Part shown: positions 35,876 to 44,076 of the stretch, piece after piece
How the letters are laid out: every line of letters begins with the position of its first letter
Numbering within the stretch: the stretch's first letter is position 1
Source of the DNA: Pedobacter frigiditerrae
GTDB lineage: Bacteria; Bacteroidota; Bacteroidia; Sphingobacteriales; Sphingobacteriaceae
Length of the DNA: 64,000 nucleotides
Direction: 5' to 3'
Assembly: GCF_004331645.1 (NCBI RefSeq)
Contig: NZ_SJSK01000001.1
Location: 1,054,001-1,118,000 of the forward strand
The notes under the pieces: generated by a model
What the model was told of the DNA's origin: nothing
Seen by the model: the letters and a program-made list of their open reading frames with translations, nothing else
The model's database searches: none
Translations under genes and position numbers: made by a program

Positions 35876-36247
35876 ATGGAAACTGCAAGTTCGGCACAGG
35901 ATTTTTTACCAATTATATTTCAAGTTATTGTTGCTTTAGGCTTTGTGGTAGTAACATTGTTTGCTACACACTTTTTAGGCCCTAAACGTAAAACAAGTGA
36001 TAAGCTTTCGACTTTTGAGGCAGGTGTTAAAGTTGTAGGAAATGCTCGTCAGCCATTTTCTATTAAATACTTCTTGGTTGCGATATTATTTGTACTGTTT
36101 GACGTAGAGGTTATCTTTATGTACCCTTGGGCAGTAAACTTTAGAGAACTAGGATGGAATGGAATTATAGAGATGTTCATCTTTATGGGCACACTTTTAT
36201 TGGGTTTCATCTATATTTTAAAGAAAAAAGCTTTAGACTGGACATAG
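35876..36247 (+). CDS. nuoA: NADH-quinone oxidoreductase subunit A
   Basis: A 123-residue membrane subunit of complex I with three helices (about 11-32, 66-88, 96-117). The conserved GPKRKTSDKLSTFEAGVK loop (a T..YE(C)G-like motif) and FLVAILFVLFDVEVIFMYPWA are clear, including the Asp-Val-Glu of helix 2. It is the first of 13 nuo genes. The next gene follows only after 161 bp, unusual for this operon; a TAAATTTG octamer at 36370-36377 in that gap may add an internal promoter. Confidence 0.95.
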   Translation: METASSAQDFLPIIFQVIVALGFVVVTLFATHFLGPKRKTSDKLSTFEAGVKVVGNARQPFSIKYFLVAILFVLFDVEVIFMYPWAVNFRELGWNGIIEMFIFMGTLLLGFIYILKKKALDWT

Positions 36248-36420
36248 TCAGTTATCAATTTTTAGTATGCAATTAGCGAACTAAAAATTGAAAATAGTCA
36301 ACCGTAAACTATTTTATTTAGAAAGATTCTAAATGCCAATCCCTTAATCAAATTACTTTTAAAATATTGTAAATTTGTTGCTTATTCTCAATTTGGAATA
36401 AGCATTTTTTGTTTAATGAC

Positions 36421-36963
36421 ATGAGTGAAATTAATATAGTAGATGCGCCACCGGGTATAGAAGGTTCAGGCTTTTTTGCTACCTCTTTAGATAAAGTTAT
36501 CGGTTTGGCACGTTCACATTCATTGTGGCCTTTACCATTCGCAACTTCTTGTTGTGGTATCGAGTTTATGGCAACTATGGGTTCTCATTACGATTTTGGT
36601 CGTTTTGGTGCAGAAAGATTAAGTTTTTCTCCACGCCAAGCAGACCTTTTAATGGTAATGGGTACCATTGCAAAAAAAATGGGTCCTGTTTTAAAGCAAG
36701 TTTATCTACAAATGGCAGAGCCTCGTTGGGTTATCGCTGTGGGTGCTTGCGCATCTAGTGGAGGAATTTTCGATACTTATTCTGTGTTACAAGGCATCGA
36801 TGAGATTATTCCCGTTGATGTTTATGTGCCAGGTTGCCCTCCTCGTCCAGAAGCTATTTTAGATGGCTTTGGTAAGATACAAGAACTGGTTAAGAACGAA
36901 TCTGGTAGAAGAAGATATTCTGACCAATACAAACAAATGTTAGCTTCTTACGGAATAGAATAA
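36421..36963 (+). CDS. nuoB: NADH-quinone oxidoreductase subunit B
   Basis: A 180-residue subunit carrying iron-sulfur cluster N2, the last cluster before quinone. It has the tandem cysteine motif [10 protein letters not shown] with two further cysteines in VGACASSGG and [10 protein letters not shown]. The ATG at 36421 is chosen; the frame extends four codons to a TTG at 36409 that lacks conservation. Its stop overlaps the nuoC start by one base. Confidence 0.97.
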   Translation: MSEINIVDAPPGIEGSGFFATSLDKVIGLARSHSLWPLPFATSCCGIEFMATMGSHYDFGRFGAERLSFSPRQADLLMVMGTIAKKMGPVLKQVYLQMAEPRWVIAVGACASSGGIFDTYSVLQGIDEIIPVDVYVPGCPPRPEAILDGFGKIQELVKNESGRRRYSDQYKQMLASYGIE

Positions 36964-37463
36964 TGGCTAAAGCAACAAATACAGAAATTATTGATTTGCT
37001 TGGCGAGAAATTCGGAGAGCAACTTTTTGATGTAACAGAACCTTATGGCTTACTTACTTTTTCAACTACAAAAGATAAAGTAATTAATGCGCTAACTTTC
37101 TTAAAGGAAAACGGAAAAATCAATTTCAATTTCTTGACTGATTTAACGGCAGTTCATTACCCAGAAAAAAATCAAATAGCAGTGGTTTACCATTTGCACA
37201 GTATGGTTAGCGGGATTAGAGTGAGGCTTAAAGTTTTCATCCACGAGAATGAAGCAACTATTCCAACTGCATCAACCTTGTGGAATTCTGCAAATTGGAT
37301 GGAGAGAGAAACCTATGATTTTTTTGGGGTTAAGTTTGAAGGGCATCCTGATTTAAGAAGGATTTTAAATATGGACGATTTGGGTGTACATCCTATGCTT
37401 AAACAATATCCACTAGAAGATCCAAACAGAGTTGATAAAAAAGACGAATACTTTGGTAGATAA
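36963..37463 (+). CDS. nuoC: NADH-quinone oxidoreductase subunit C
   Basis: A 166-residue peripheral-arm subunit (30-kDa family). The signature is ERETYDFFGVKFEGHPDLRRIL around residues 118-139, followed by a DPNRVDKKDEYFGR tail. It is a separate gene here, not fused to nuoD as in enterobacteria. Overlaps nuoB by one base and lies 6 bp before nuoD. Confidence 0.96.
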   Translation: MAKATNTEIIDLLGEKFGEQLFDVTEPYGLLTFSTTKDKVINALTFLKENGKINFNFLTDLTAVHYPEKNQIAVVYHLHSMVSGIRVRLKVFIHENEATIPTASTLWNSANWMERETYDFFGVKFEGHPDLRRILNMDDLGVHPMLKQYPLEDPNRVDKKDEYFGR

Positions 37464-37469
37464 GAACTA

Positions 37470-38684
37470 ATGAAGCACAATCAACCAGTATATACAGATA
37501 ATGATCCGCAGAGCGAATTGGTGACCCTAAATTTAGGCCCAACTCACCCTGCTACACACGGTGTTTTTCAAAACGTTTTGCAATTAGATGGCGAGCGTAT
37601 TGTTAGCGGAGTTTCTACTATTGGATATATCCATAGAGCATTTGAGAAAATTGCTGAACATCGTCCATTCTATCAAATCACACCTTTAACCGACCGTTTA
37701 AATTATTGTTCATCTCCTATTAATAATATGGGGTGGCACATGACGGTTGAGAAATTATTGAATATCCAAATTCCTAAACGTGTTGATTACCTTCGTGTAA
37801 TTATCATGGAATTGGCGAGGATTTCGGACCATATCATCTGCAATACTATTATTGCTCAAGATACTGGTGCAACTACAACTTTCCTTTACTTATTCCAGTT
37901 TAGAGAACATATTTATGAGATCTACGAAGAGATTTGTGGCGCTCGTTTAACGACTAACATTGGTCGTATTGGTGGTTTAGAAAGAGATTTTAACGATATC
38001 GCCTTTGCGAAAATCAATAAATTTTTAAAAGAATTCCCTGTAGCGTTAAGAGAGTTTGAAAGCCTTTTAAACCGTAACCGTATTTTTATTGATCGTACTG
38101 CTGGCGTTGCCGAAGTAACTCAAGAAAATGCTTTAAGTTTTGGTTGGACTGGCCCTTTATTACGTGCAACTGGAGTTGATTATGATGTTCGTACTAGCGA
38201 ACCCTATTCATCATATCAAGATTTTGACTTTGAAATTCCAGTGGGAACAAGTGGCGATATTTATGATCGTTATTTAGTTCGTAACGAAGAAATGTGGCAA
38301 AGTGTAAGAATTATCGAGCAAGCTTTAGAGAAATTGAAAAGTGAACCAGCAGGGATTTTCCACGCTGATGTGCCAGAATTTTACTTACCAGGAAAAGAAC
38401 AAGTTTACAATAACATGGAGGCATTAATCTATCACTTTAAAATTGTGATGGGAGAAATTGATGCACCAAAAGCAGAAGTTTACCACGCTGTAGAAGGTGG
38501 TAACGGAGAGCTAGGTTTTTATTTGATAAATGATGGTGGTAGAACACCTTATCGTTTACACTTTAGAAGACCAAGTTTTATTAATTATTCGATGTTCGCA
38601 AAAATGAGTGAAGGTATGCTGTTATCAGATGCCATTATCAATATGAGTAGCATGAACATTATTGCAGGAGAATTAGATGCTTAA
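37470..38684 (+). CDS. nuoD: NADH-quinone oxidoreductase subunit D
   Basis: A 404-residue 49-kDa subunit lining the quinone pocket with NuoB. It shows LGPTHPATHGVF near the N-terminus (His in the quinone site), IGYIHRAFEKIAEHRPF, RIGGLERDF and the C-terminal INDGGRTPYRLHFRRPSF. The last 8 bp overlap the start of nuoE, so translation is coupled. Confidence 0.97.
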   Translation: MKHNQPVYTDNDPQSELVTLNLGPTHPATHGVFQNVLQLDGERIVSGVSTIGYIHRAFEKIAEHRPFYQITPLTDRLNYCSSPINNMGWHMTVEKLLNIQIPKRVDYLRVIIMELARISDHIICNTIIAQDTGATTTFLYLFQFREHIYEIYEEICGARLTTNIGRIGGLERDFNDIAFAKINKFLKEFPVALREFESLLNRNRIFIDRTAGVAEVTQENALSFGWTGPLLRATGVDYDVRTSEPYSSYQDFDFEIPVGTSGDIYDRYLVRNEEMWQSVRIIEQALEKLKSEPAGIFHADVPEFYLPGKEQVYNNMEALIYHFKIVMGEIDAPKAEVYHAVEGGNGELGFYLINDGGRTPYRLHFRRPSFINYSMFAKMSEGMLLSDAIINMSSMNIIAGELDA

Positions 38685-39192
38685 AGTAGAAGAACAACAA
38701 CAACCTGTAGAATTTTCATCGGCTTTAGTAGAAAAGTTTGATGAGATTGTTAGTCGTTATCCCGCTGGAAAACAAAAATCAGCTTTGCTACCCTTATTAC
38801 ATTTGGTACAAGCAGAATTTGGTTGGACAAGTGCTCCTGCAATGGATAAAGTTGCTGAGTATTTAAACATCGAGCCAATTGAGGTTTATGAAGTAGCATC
38901 TTTTTATAGCATGTACTTTTTACAGCCAAAAGGAAAATATGTATTAGAAGTTTGCAGAACTGGACCTTGTTGTTTAGTTGGTGCAGAAAAGATAATGGCA
39001 CATATTGAAGGAAAGCTTGGCGTTAAAGAAGGTGAAGTTACGGCTGATGGCTTATTTAGCTGGAGAGGTGTTGAATGTTTGGCGGCTTGTGGTTATGCTC
39101 CAGTTTTGCAGATTGGCCCTGAATATACTTTCTACGAAAACTTGACTGAACAATCAGTTGATACATTAATAGACAATTTACGCAATAAATAA
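38677..39192 (+). CDS. nuoE: NADH-quinone oxidoreductase subunit E
   Basis: A 171-residue thioredoxin-like subunit holding the [2Fe-2S] cluster N1a with Cys93, Cys98, Cys134 and Cys138 (CRTGPC and CLAAC motifs). It forms the NADH dehydrogenase module with NuoF and NuoG. The ATG overlaps the nuoD end, and the stop overlaps nuoF by one base. Confidence 0.96.
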   Translation: MLKVEEQQQPVEFSSALVEKFDEIVSRYPAGKQKSALLPLLHLVQAEFGWTSAPAMDKVAEYLNIEPIEVYEVASFYSMYFLQPKGKYVLEVCRTGPCCLVGAEKIMAHIEGKLGVKEGEVTADGLFSWRGVECLAACGYAPVLQIGPEYTFYENLTEQSVDTLIDNLRNK

Positions 39193-40568
39193 TGGGACGT
39201 AAACTATTATTAGAACATATTAACGTACCTGGCATTAACACGCTAGCCGTTTATCGCGAAAAAGGCGGATACCGTGCTGTAGAAAAAGCACTAAAAACCT
39301 TAACTCCTGATGAAGTGGTTGAAGAAGTTAAAAAATCGGGTTTACGTGGTAGAGGTGGCGCTGGTTTCCCAACGGGAATGAAATGGAGTTTCTTAGCTAA
39401 ACCAGAAGGCGTTGCTCGCTATTTGGTATGTAATGCTGATGAATCTGAGCCTGGAACATTCAAAGACAGATATTTAATGACTTACATTCCTCATGCTTTA
39501 ATTGAGGGAATGATTGTCGCTAGTTTTGCTCTTGGTGCTAAAACATCATACATCTACGTTCGTGGTGAGATGATGCCTCAAATCCGTATTCTAGAAAAAG
39601 CAATTGCTGAAGCTAAGGCTGCTGGATTTTTAGGTAAAAATATTTTAGGAACAGGATACGATTTAGAATTGTACGTACAACCTGGTGGTGGTGCTTACAT
39701 CTGCGGAGAAGAAACTGCTTTGTTAGAGTCACTGGAAGGTAAAAGAGGAAATCCTCGTATTAAACCCCCTTTCCCTGCAATTGCTGGATTATATGGTTGT
39801 CCAACAGTAGTAAATAACGTTGAATCAATTGCTGCAGTTGTGCCAATCATTAACGATGGAGGTGATGAATATGCCAAAATCGGTATTGGTAGAAGTACAG
39901 GTACAAAATTAATATCAGCTTCTGGAAACTTGGTAAAACCGGGTGTTTATGAAATTGAATTAGGGTTACCTGTTGAAGAATTTATCTACTCTGATGAATA
40001 TTGCGGTGGTATTGCAAATGGTAAAAGACTAAAAGCTACTGTAGCTGGAGGTTCTTCGGTGCCAATCTTGCCAGCAAACTTAACCTTAAAATATGCTAAC
40101 GGTGAACCTCGTTTAATGAGTTACGAATCACTTTCTGAAGGTGGCTTTGCAACAGGAACAATGTTAGGTTCGGGTGGTTTTATTGCTTTTGATGAAGACC
40201 AATGTATTGTTAGAAATACTTGGAATTTCTCTCGCTTTTATCATCATGAAAGCTGTGGACAATGTTCACCTTGTCGTGAAGGTACTGGTTGGTTAGAAAA
40301 AGTATTGCACAGATTAGAATACGGACATGGAAAAATGAGTGATATCGACTTGTTAGTTGATGTATCTAAAAAAATAGAAGGAAATACAATTTGTCCATTG
40401 GGTGATGCAGCGGCTTGGCCAGTTGCAAGTGCAATTAGACATTTTAGAGATGAGTTTGAATGGCACGTAAAAGAGCCAGTTAAGAGCTTAAGTAGTAATT
40501 ATGGTTTGGCCAATTACGCTGTTCCGATAGAGAAAAAAGTTGAAGAAGTTAAACAGGATAATCTTTAA
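39192..40568 (+). CDS. nuoF: NADH-quinone oxidoreductase subunit F
   Basis: A 458-residue flavoprotein that oxidises NADH. The Gly-rich NADH/FMN loop GLRGRGGAGFPTGMKW (about 51-66) and NADESEPGTFKDR are present. The N3 [4Fe-4S] motif ESCGQCSPCREG (about 354-365) with a distal Cys in GNTICPLGD completes the cluster. Length matches the family. Confidence 0.97.
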   Translation: MGRKLLLEHINVPGINTLAVYREKGGYRAVEKALKTLTPDEVVEEVKKSGLRGRGGAGFPTGMKWSFLAKPEGVARYLVCNADESEPGTFKDRYLMTYIPHALIEGMIVASFALGAKTSYIYVRGEMMPQIRILEKAIAEAKAAGFLGKNILGTGYDLELYVQPGGGAYICGEETALLESLEGKRGNPRIKPPFPAIAGLYGCPTVVNNVESIAAVVPIINDGGDEYAKIGIGRSTGTKLISASGNLVKPGVYEIELGLPVEEFIYSDEYCGGIANGKRLKATVAGGSSVPILPANLTLKYANGEPRLMSYESLSEGGFATGTMLGSGGFIAFDEDQCIVRNTWNFSRFYHHESCGQCSPCREGTGWLEKVLHRLEYGHGKMSDIDLLVDVSKKIEGNTICPLGDAAAWPVASAIRHFRDEFEWHVKEPVKSLSSNYGLANYAVPIEKKVEEVKQDNL

Positions 40569-40570
40569 CC

Positions 40571-41581
40571 ATGAGTGATTTAATGAAAGTTACCATTGAT
40601 GGTATAACGGTAGAAGTAGCACCAGGTACAAGTATTCTCAATGCTGCAAGGCAAATTGGGGGTGACATTGTGCCACCTGCAATGTGTTATTATTCGAAGT
40701 TAGAAGGTAGTGGTGGTAAATGTCGTACTTGTATTGTGAAGGTAAGTAAAGGTTCTGAGAAAGACCCTCGTCCGATGCCTAAGCTAGTTGCTTCTTGCCG
40801 TACCACAGTAATGGACGGAATGGAAGTTCAAAATATCACTTCTCCAGAAGTTTTGGAAGCAAGAAATGGTGTTGTGGAAATGTTATTGATTAATCACCCG
40901 TTAGATTGCCCAATTTGTGACCAAGCTGGCGAGTGTGATTTACAAAACTTAGGTTACGAAAATGGATTACAGCGCACTCGTTATGAGTTTGAGCGTCGTA
41001 CTTTCGAAAGAATAGACATAGGTGATAAAATCCAGTTACACATGAACAGATGCATTTTATGTTATCGTTGTGTGTTTACGGCAGATCAAATTACCAACAA
41101 ACGTGTTCACGGTATATTAAATCGTGGAGACCATTCAGAAATTTCTACTTATATCCAAACAGCAGTTGATAACGATTTCTCAGGAAACGTAATTGATGTT
41201 TGTCCTGTAGGCGCATTAACAGACAAAACTTTCAGGTTTAAAAATAGGGTTTGGTTTACTAAACCTGTAGATGCACATAGAAATTGCGACCACGAAAAAT
41301 GTAATGGTAAGGTTACGCTTTGGTATAAAGGAGCTGATGTTTTACGTGTTACGGCTCGTAAAGACCAATTTGGTGAGGTTGAAGAATTTATCTGTAATAC
41401 TTGTCGTTTCGAGAAAAAAGCAACGTCAGATTGGAACATAGAACAACCAACTGCTATTGCTGATACTTCAGTTATTGCATCAAATCACTACGATACTTTT
41501 AGACCTTTACCTGTTATTAAAGAAAATTTAGCTTTACAAGAAGCAAATAAAGTTGAACTAGAAAAAAGCACTAAATTCTAA
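40571..41581 (+). CDS. nuoG: NADH-quinone oxidoreductase subunit G, short form
   Basis: A 336-residue NuoG with the N-terminal 2Fe-2S ferredoxin fold (GKCRTCIVKV), the His/Cys-ligated 4Fe-4S segment (LDCPICDQAGECDLQ) and the CILCYRC...CPVGAL cluster. It then ends with a short Cys-rich tail (CDHEKC, CNTC) and lacks the roughly 550-residue molybdopterin-oxidoreductase-like domain of E. coli NuoG (about 900 residues). No frameshift or downstream remnant is visible, so this is a naturally short form, as I recall for Bacteroidota. The stop overlaps nuoH by one base. Confidence 0.93.
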   Translation: MSDLMKVTIDGITVEVAPGTSILNAARQIGGDIVPPAMCYYSKLEGSGGKCRTCIVKVSKGSEKDPRPMPKLVASCRTTVMDGMEVQNITSPEVLEARNGVVEMLLINHPLDCPICDQAGECDLQNLGYENGLQRTRYEFERRTFERIDIGDKIQLHMNRCILCYRCVFTADQITNKRVHGILNRGDHSEISTYIQTAVDNDFSGNVIDVCPVGALTDKTFRFKNRVWFTKPVDAHRNCDHEKCNGKVTLWYKGADVLRVTARKDQFGEVEEFICNTCRFEKKATSDWNIEQPTAIADTSVIASNHYDTFRPLPVIKENLALQEANKVELEKSTKF

Positions 41582-42618
41582 TGGATATAAATTTTGTAAT
41601 CGAGAAGTTTTTGCTGGTGACTATTCTGTTCTCCATTAGCTTGGTAATAGCAATGTATTCTACTTATGCAGAGCGTAAAGTGGCGGCATTTTTACAAGAT
41701 AGACTTGGACCTGATAGAGCTGGTCCCTTTGGTATTTTACAACCATTAGCTGACGGTTTAAAAATGTTCATGAAGGAAGAGATTATTCCTTCAAATGCAA
41801 GTAAATGGTTATTCATGGTTGGTCCTGGTTTGGCAATGCTTTGTGCTTGTATTGGTACAGCAGTTATTCCATGGGGCCAAGATTTAACCATTAACGGAAG
41901 GGCAGTTCCATTACAAGTAACAGATATAAACGTTGGTGTACTTTACTTATTTGGAGTAGTCTCATTAGGTGTTTATGGTGTTATGATTGGTGGGTGGGCA
42001 TCTAACAACAAATATTCATTATTAAGTGCAATTAGAGCTGCATCTCAAAATATCAGTTATGAGGTGGCGATGGGCTTATCTATCATCGCCCTGCTTTTGA
42101 TGACTAATACTTTAAGTTTAAAAGAGATTGTTGCGCAACAACATGGTTGGCATTGGAATGTACTTTATCAACCATTAGGATTTTTAATCTTTATGATTTG
42201 TTCTTTTGCGGAAACTAATCGTGCACCATTTGATTTACCTGAATGTGAAACTGAGCTAATCGGTGGATATCATACAGAGTATTCTTCAATGAAATTGGGT
42301 TTCTATTTATTTGCTGAGTACATTAATATGTTTGTTTCATCGGCCGTGATGGCAACTTTATACTTTGGAGGTTACAATTACCCCTGGATGGATACAGTTG
42401 CCGGATTGGTTAGTCCAAATACTGCGGCATTAATTGGAACGGTTGTTTTATTCATAAAAATATTTGCATTTATCTTCTTCTTCATGTGGGTACGTTGGAC
42501 AATCCCTCGTTTCCGTTATGACCAGTTGATGAATTTAGGCTGGAAGGGATTAATTCCTTTAGCTATTGCAAACATCATTATTACAGGTATTGTTATCGCT
42601 GTTGTAAATAAGTTTTAA
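41581..42618 (+). CDS. nuoH: NADH-quinone oxidoreductase subunit H
   Basis: A 345-residue inner-membrane subunit with about eight helices that links the quinone site to the proton pumps. Conserved loops YAERKVAAFLQDRLGPDRAGP and ETNRAPFDLPECETELIGGYH with its acidic residues are intact. It directly follows nuoG with a one-base overlap. Confidence 0.97.
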   Translation: MDINFVIEKFLLVTILFSISLVIAMYSTYAERKVAAFLQDRLGPDRAGPFGILQPLADGLKMFMKEEIIPSNASKWLFMVGPGLAMLCACIGTAVIPWGQDLTINGRAVPLQVTDINVGVLYLFGVVSLGVYGVMIGGWASNNKYSLLSAIRAASQNISYEVAMGLSIIALLLMTNTLSLKEIVAQQHGWHWNVLYQPLGFLIFMICSFAETNRAPFDLPECETELIGGYHTEYSSMKLGFYLFAEYINMFVSSAVMATLYFGGYNYPWMDTVAGLVSPNTAALIGTVVLFIKIFAFIFFFMWVRWTIPRFRYDQLMNLGWKGLIPLAIANIIITGIVIAVVNKF

Positions 42619-42627
42619 GAGAGAGAT

Positions 42628-43128
42628 ATGGAATCATTAAGTAACAAGAAAAAAGTACTGGAACAAAAGCCACTTAACTTCGCAGAACGTATGTATTTGC
42701 CTGCTATCGTTAAAGGTTTAGGTACTACAATGAGCCACTTTTTTAAGAAAAGTTCAACCATTAAATATCCAGAACAAGAAAGAGAATTTTCAATCAACTG
42801 GAGAGGAATGCACTCTTTAAAAAGAGATGAAGAAGGAAGAGAGCGTTGTACAGCTTGTGGATTATGTGCTTTGTCATGTCCAGCAGAAGCCATTACCATG
42901 ATTGCGGCTGAGCGTAAACCAGAAGAGAAGGAATTATATAGAGAAGAAAAATATGCAGCGGTATATGAAATTAACATGTTACGTTGTATTTTTTGTGGAT
43001 TATGTGAAGAGGCTTGCCCTAAAGAAGCTATTTATTTAGATGGACCAATTGTGCCATCGGATTATTTGCGCAAGGATTTTATCTACGGAAAAGATAAATT
43101 GGTTGAAGCACCTTTAGAGGTAAAATAG
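42628..43128 (+). CDS. nuoI: NADH-quinone oxidoreductase subunit I
   Basis: A 166-residue ferredoxin-like subunit carrying clusters N6a and N6b: CTACGLCALSCP (about 72-83) and CIFCGLCEEACP (about 117-128), each with the CxxCxxCxxxCP spacing. The N-terminus has an amphipathic membrane-associating helix. A repetitive hairpin element occupies the 102-bp gap before nuoJ. Confidence 0.96.
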   Translation: MESLSNKKKVLEQKPLNFAERMYLPAIVKGLGTTMSHFFKKSSTIKYPEQEREFSINWRGMHSLKRDEEGRERCTACGLCALSCPAEAITMIAAERKPEEKELYREEKYAAVYEINMLRCIFCGLCEEACPKEAIYLDGPIVPSDYLRKDFIYGKDKLVEAPLEVK

Positions 43129-43129
43129 T

Positions 43130-43192
43130 TTGTCATTCAGAGCGTAGCGAAGAATCTAATATAGAGATGCTTGGACAAGCTCAGTATGACAA
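43130..43192. repeat. REP-like hairpin element in the nuoI-nuoJ gap
   Basis: The left end TTGTCATTCAGAGC and the reverse complement of the right end, TTGTCATACTGAGC, differ at two positions, so the 63-bp element folds into a hairpin with arms of about 14 bp. The interior contains GCGAAGAATCT. This resembles short repeats with GTCATTCTGAGC-type arms that I recall being scattered in Bacteroidota genomes. It is inserted without interrupting any gene. Confidence 0.7.
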
Positions 43193-43230
43193 GTAATAGA
43201 AAAACGAATAAACTAAACAAATAAAAATTA

Positions 43231-43737
43231 ATGGGTACTTCAGTATTCTATTTTGTAGCAACATTAAGCATCATCTTTTCACTGATGGTTATCTTTTCGA
43301 AGAATCCTATCCACAGTGTTTTGTACTTGATTCTTACCTTTTTTACTTTTACTGTTCATTATGTGTTATTAAACGCACAGTTTTTAGCAGTGGTAAATTT
43401 CATAGTTTACATGGGTGCAATTATGGTTTTATTCCTATTTGTATTGATGCTATTGAACTTAAACAAGGAAAACGAACCTAATAAATCAGCATTAGTAAAA
43501 ATTCTCGGTGTTATTGCTGGCGGATGTTTGCTAGTAACGCTAGTTGGTTCTTTTAAAGCAGTATCAATTAATAGTCCGCTAGTTTTGCAAAACCCTAATT
43601 TAGGATTGGTTAAAAACTTAGGTAAGGAGTTATTCGGGCCGTTCATGTTGCCATTTGAATTGTCATCAATTTTATTGCTTACGGCAATGGTTGGTGCAGT
43701 ATTATTAACCAAAAAAGAAGAAAAAGCAAATGGATAA
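43231..43737 (+). CDS. nuoJ: NADH-quinone oxidoreductase subunit J
   Basis: A 168-residue membrane subunit with five helices. The family pattern is NPIHSVLYLILTFFTFTVHY then FLAVVNFIVYMGAIMVLFLFVLMLLN, with helix 3 containing the pi-bulge YMGAIMVLF region. It overlaps nuoK by 8 bp, indicating coupled translation. Confidence 0.95.
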   Translation: MGTSVFYFVATLSIIFSLMVIFSKNPIHSVLYLILTFFTFTVHYVLLNAQFLAVVNFIVYMGAIMVLFLFVLMLLNLNKENEPNKSALVKILGVIAGGCLLVTLVGSFKAVSINSPLVLQNPNLGLVKNLGKELFGPFMLPFELSSILLLTAMVGAVLLTKKEEKANG

Positions 43738-44059
43738 TTTAACATCAACCATGCAAACAGTTCCACTTAACCACTACATTTGGTTATGTGCAATTATCTT
43801 TACTATTGGTGTAATTGGTGTGTTAACCAGAAGAAATGCCATTGTGATTTTTATGTCGGTAGAGTTAATGTTAAACTCTGTTAACTTATTACTTACTGCT
43901 TTTTCAGTACACCATAATGATCCATCTGGTCAAGTATTTGTGTTTTTTATTATGGCTTTAGCAGCAGCTGAAGTAGCAGTAGGATTAGCAATTATTGTAA
44001 TGGTTTACAGGAATACCCAATCAATAGATATTAATGTGTTAAATCGCCTTAAGTGGTAA
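43730..44059 (+). CDS. nuoK: NADH-quinone oxidoreductase subunit K
   Basis: A 109-residue three-helix membrane subunit of the antiporter-like chain. It has GVLTRRNAIVIFMSVELMLNSVNLLL with the conserved Glu in helix 2, and AAAEVAVGLAIIVMVYR with the helix 3 Glu. The annotated start MDNLTSTMQTV has a second Met at residue 8 that could be the real start. Confidence 0.95.
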   Translation: MDNLTSTMQTVPLNHYIWLCAIIFTIGVIGVLTRRNAIVIFMSVELMLNSVNLLLTAFSVHHNDPSGQVFVFFIMALAAAEVAVGLAIIVMVYRNTQSIDINVLNRLKW

Positions 44060-44076
44060 TTATATAGAAGAAAAGG

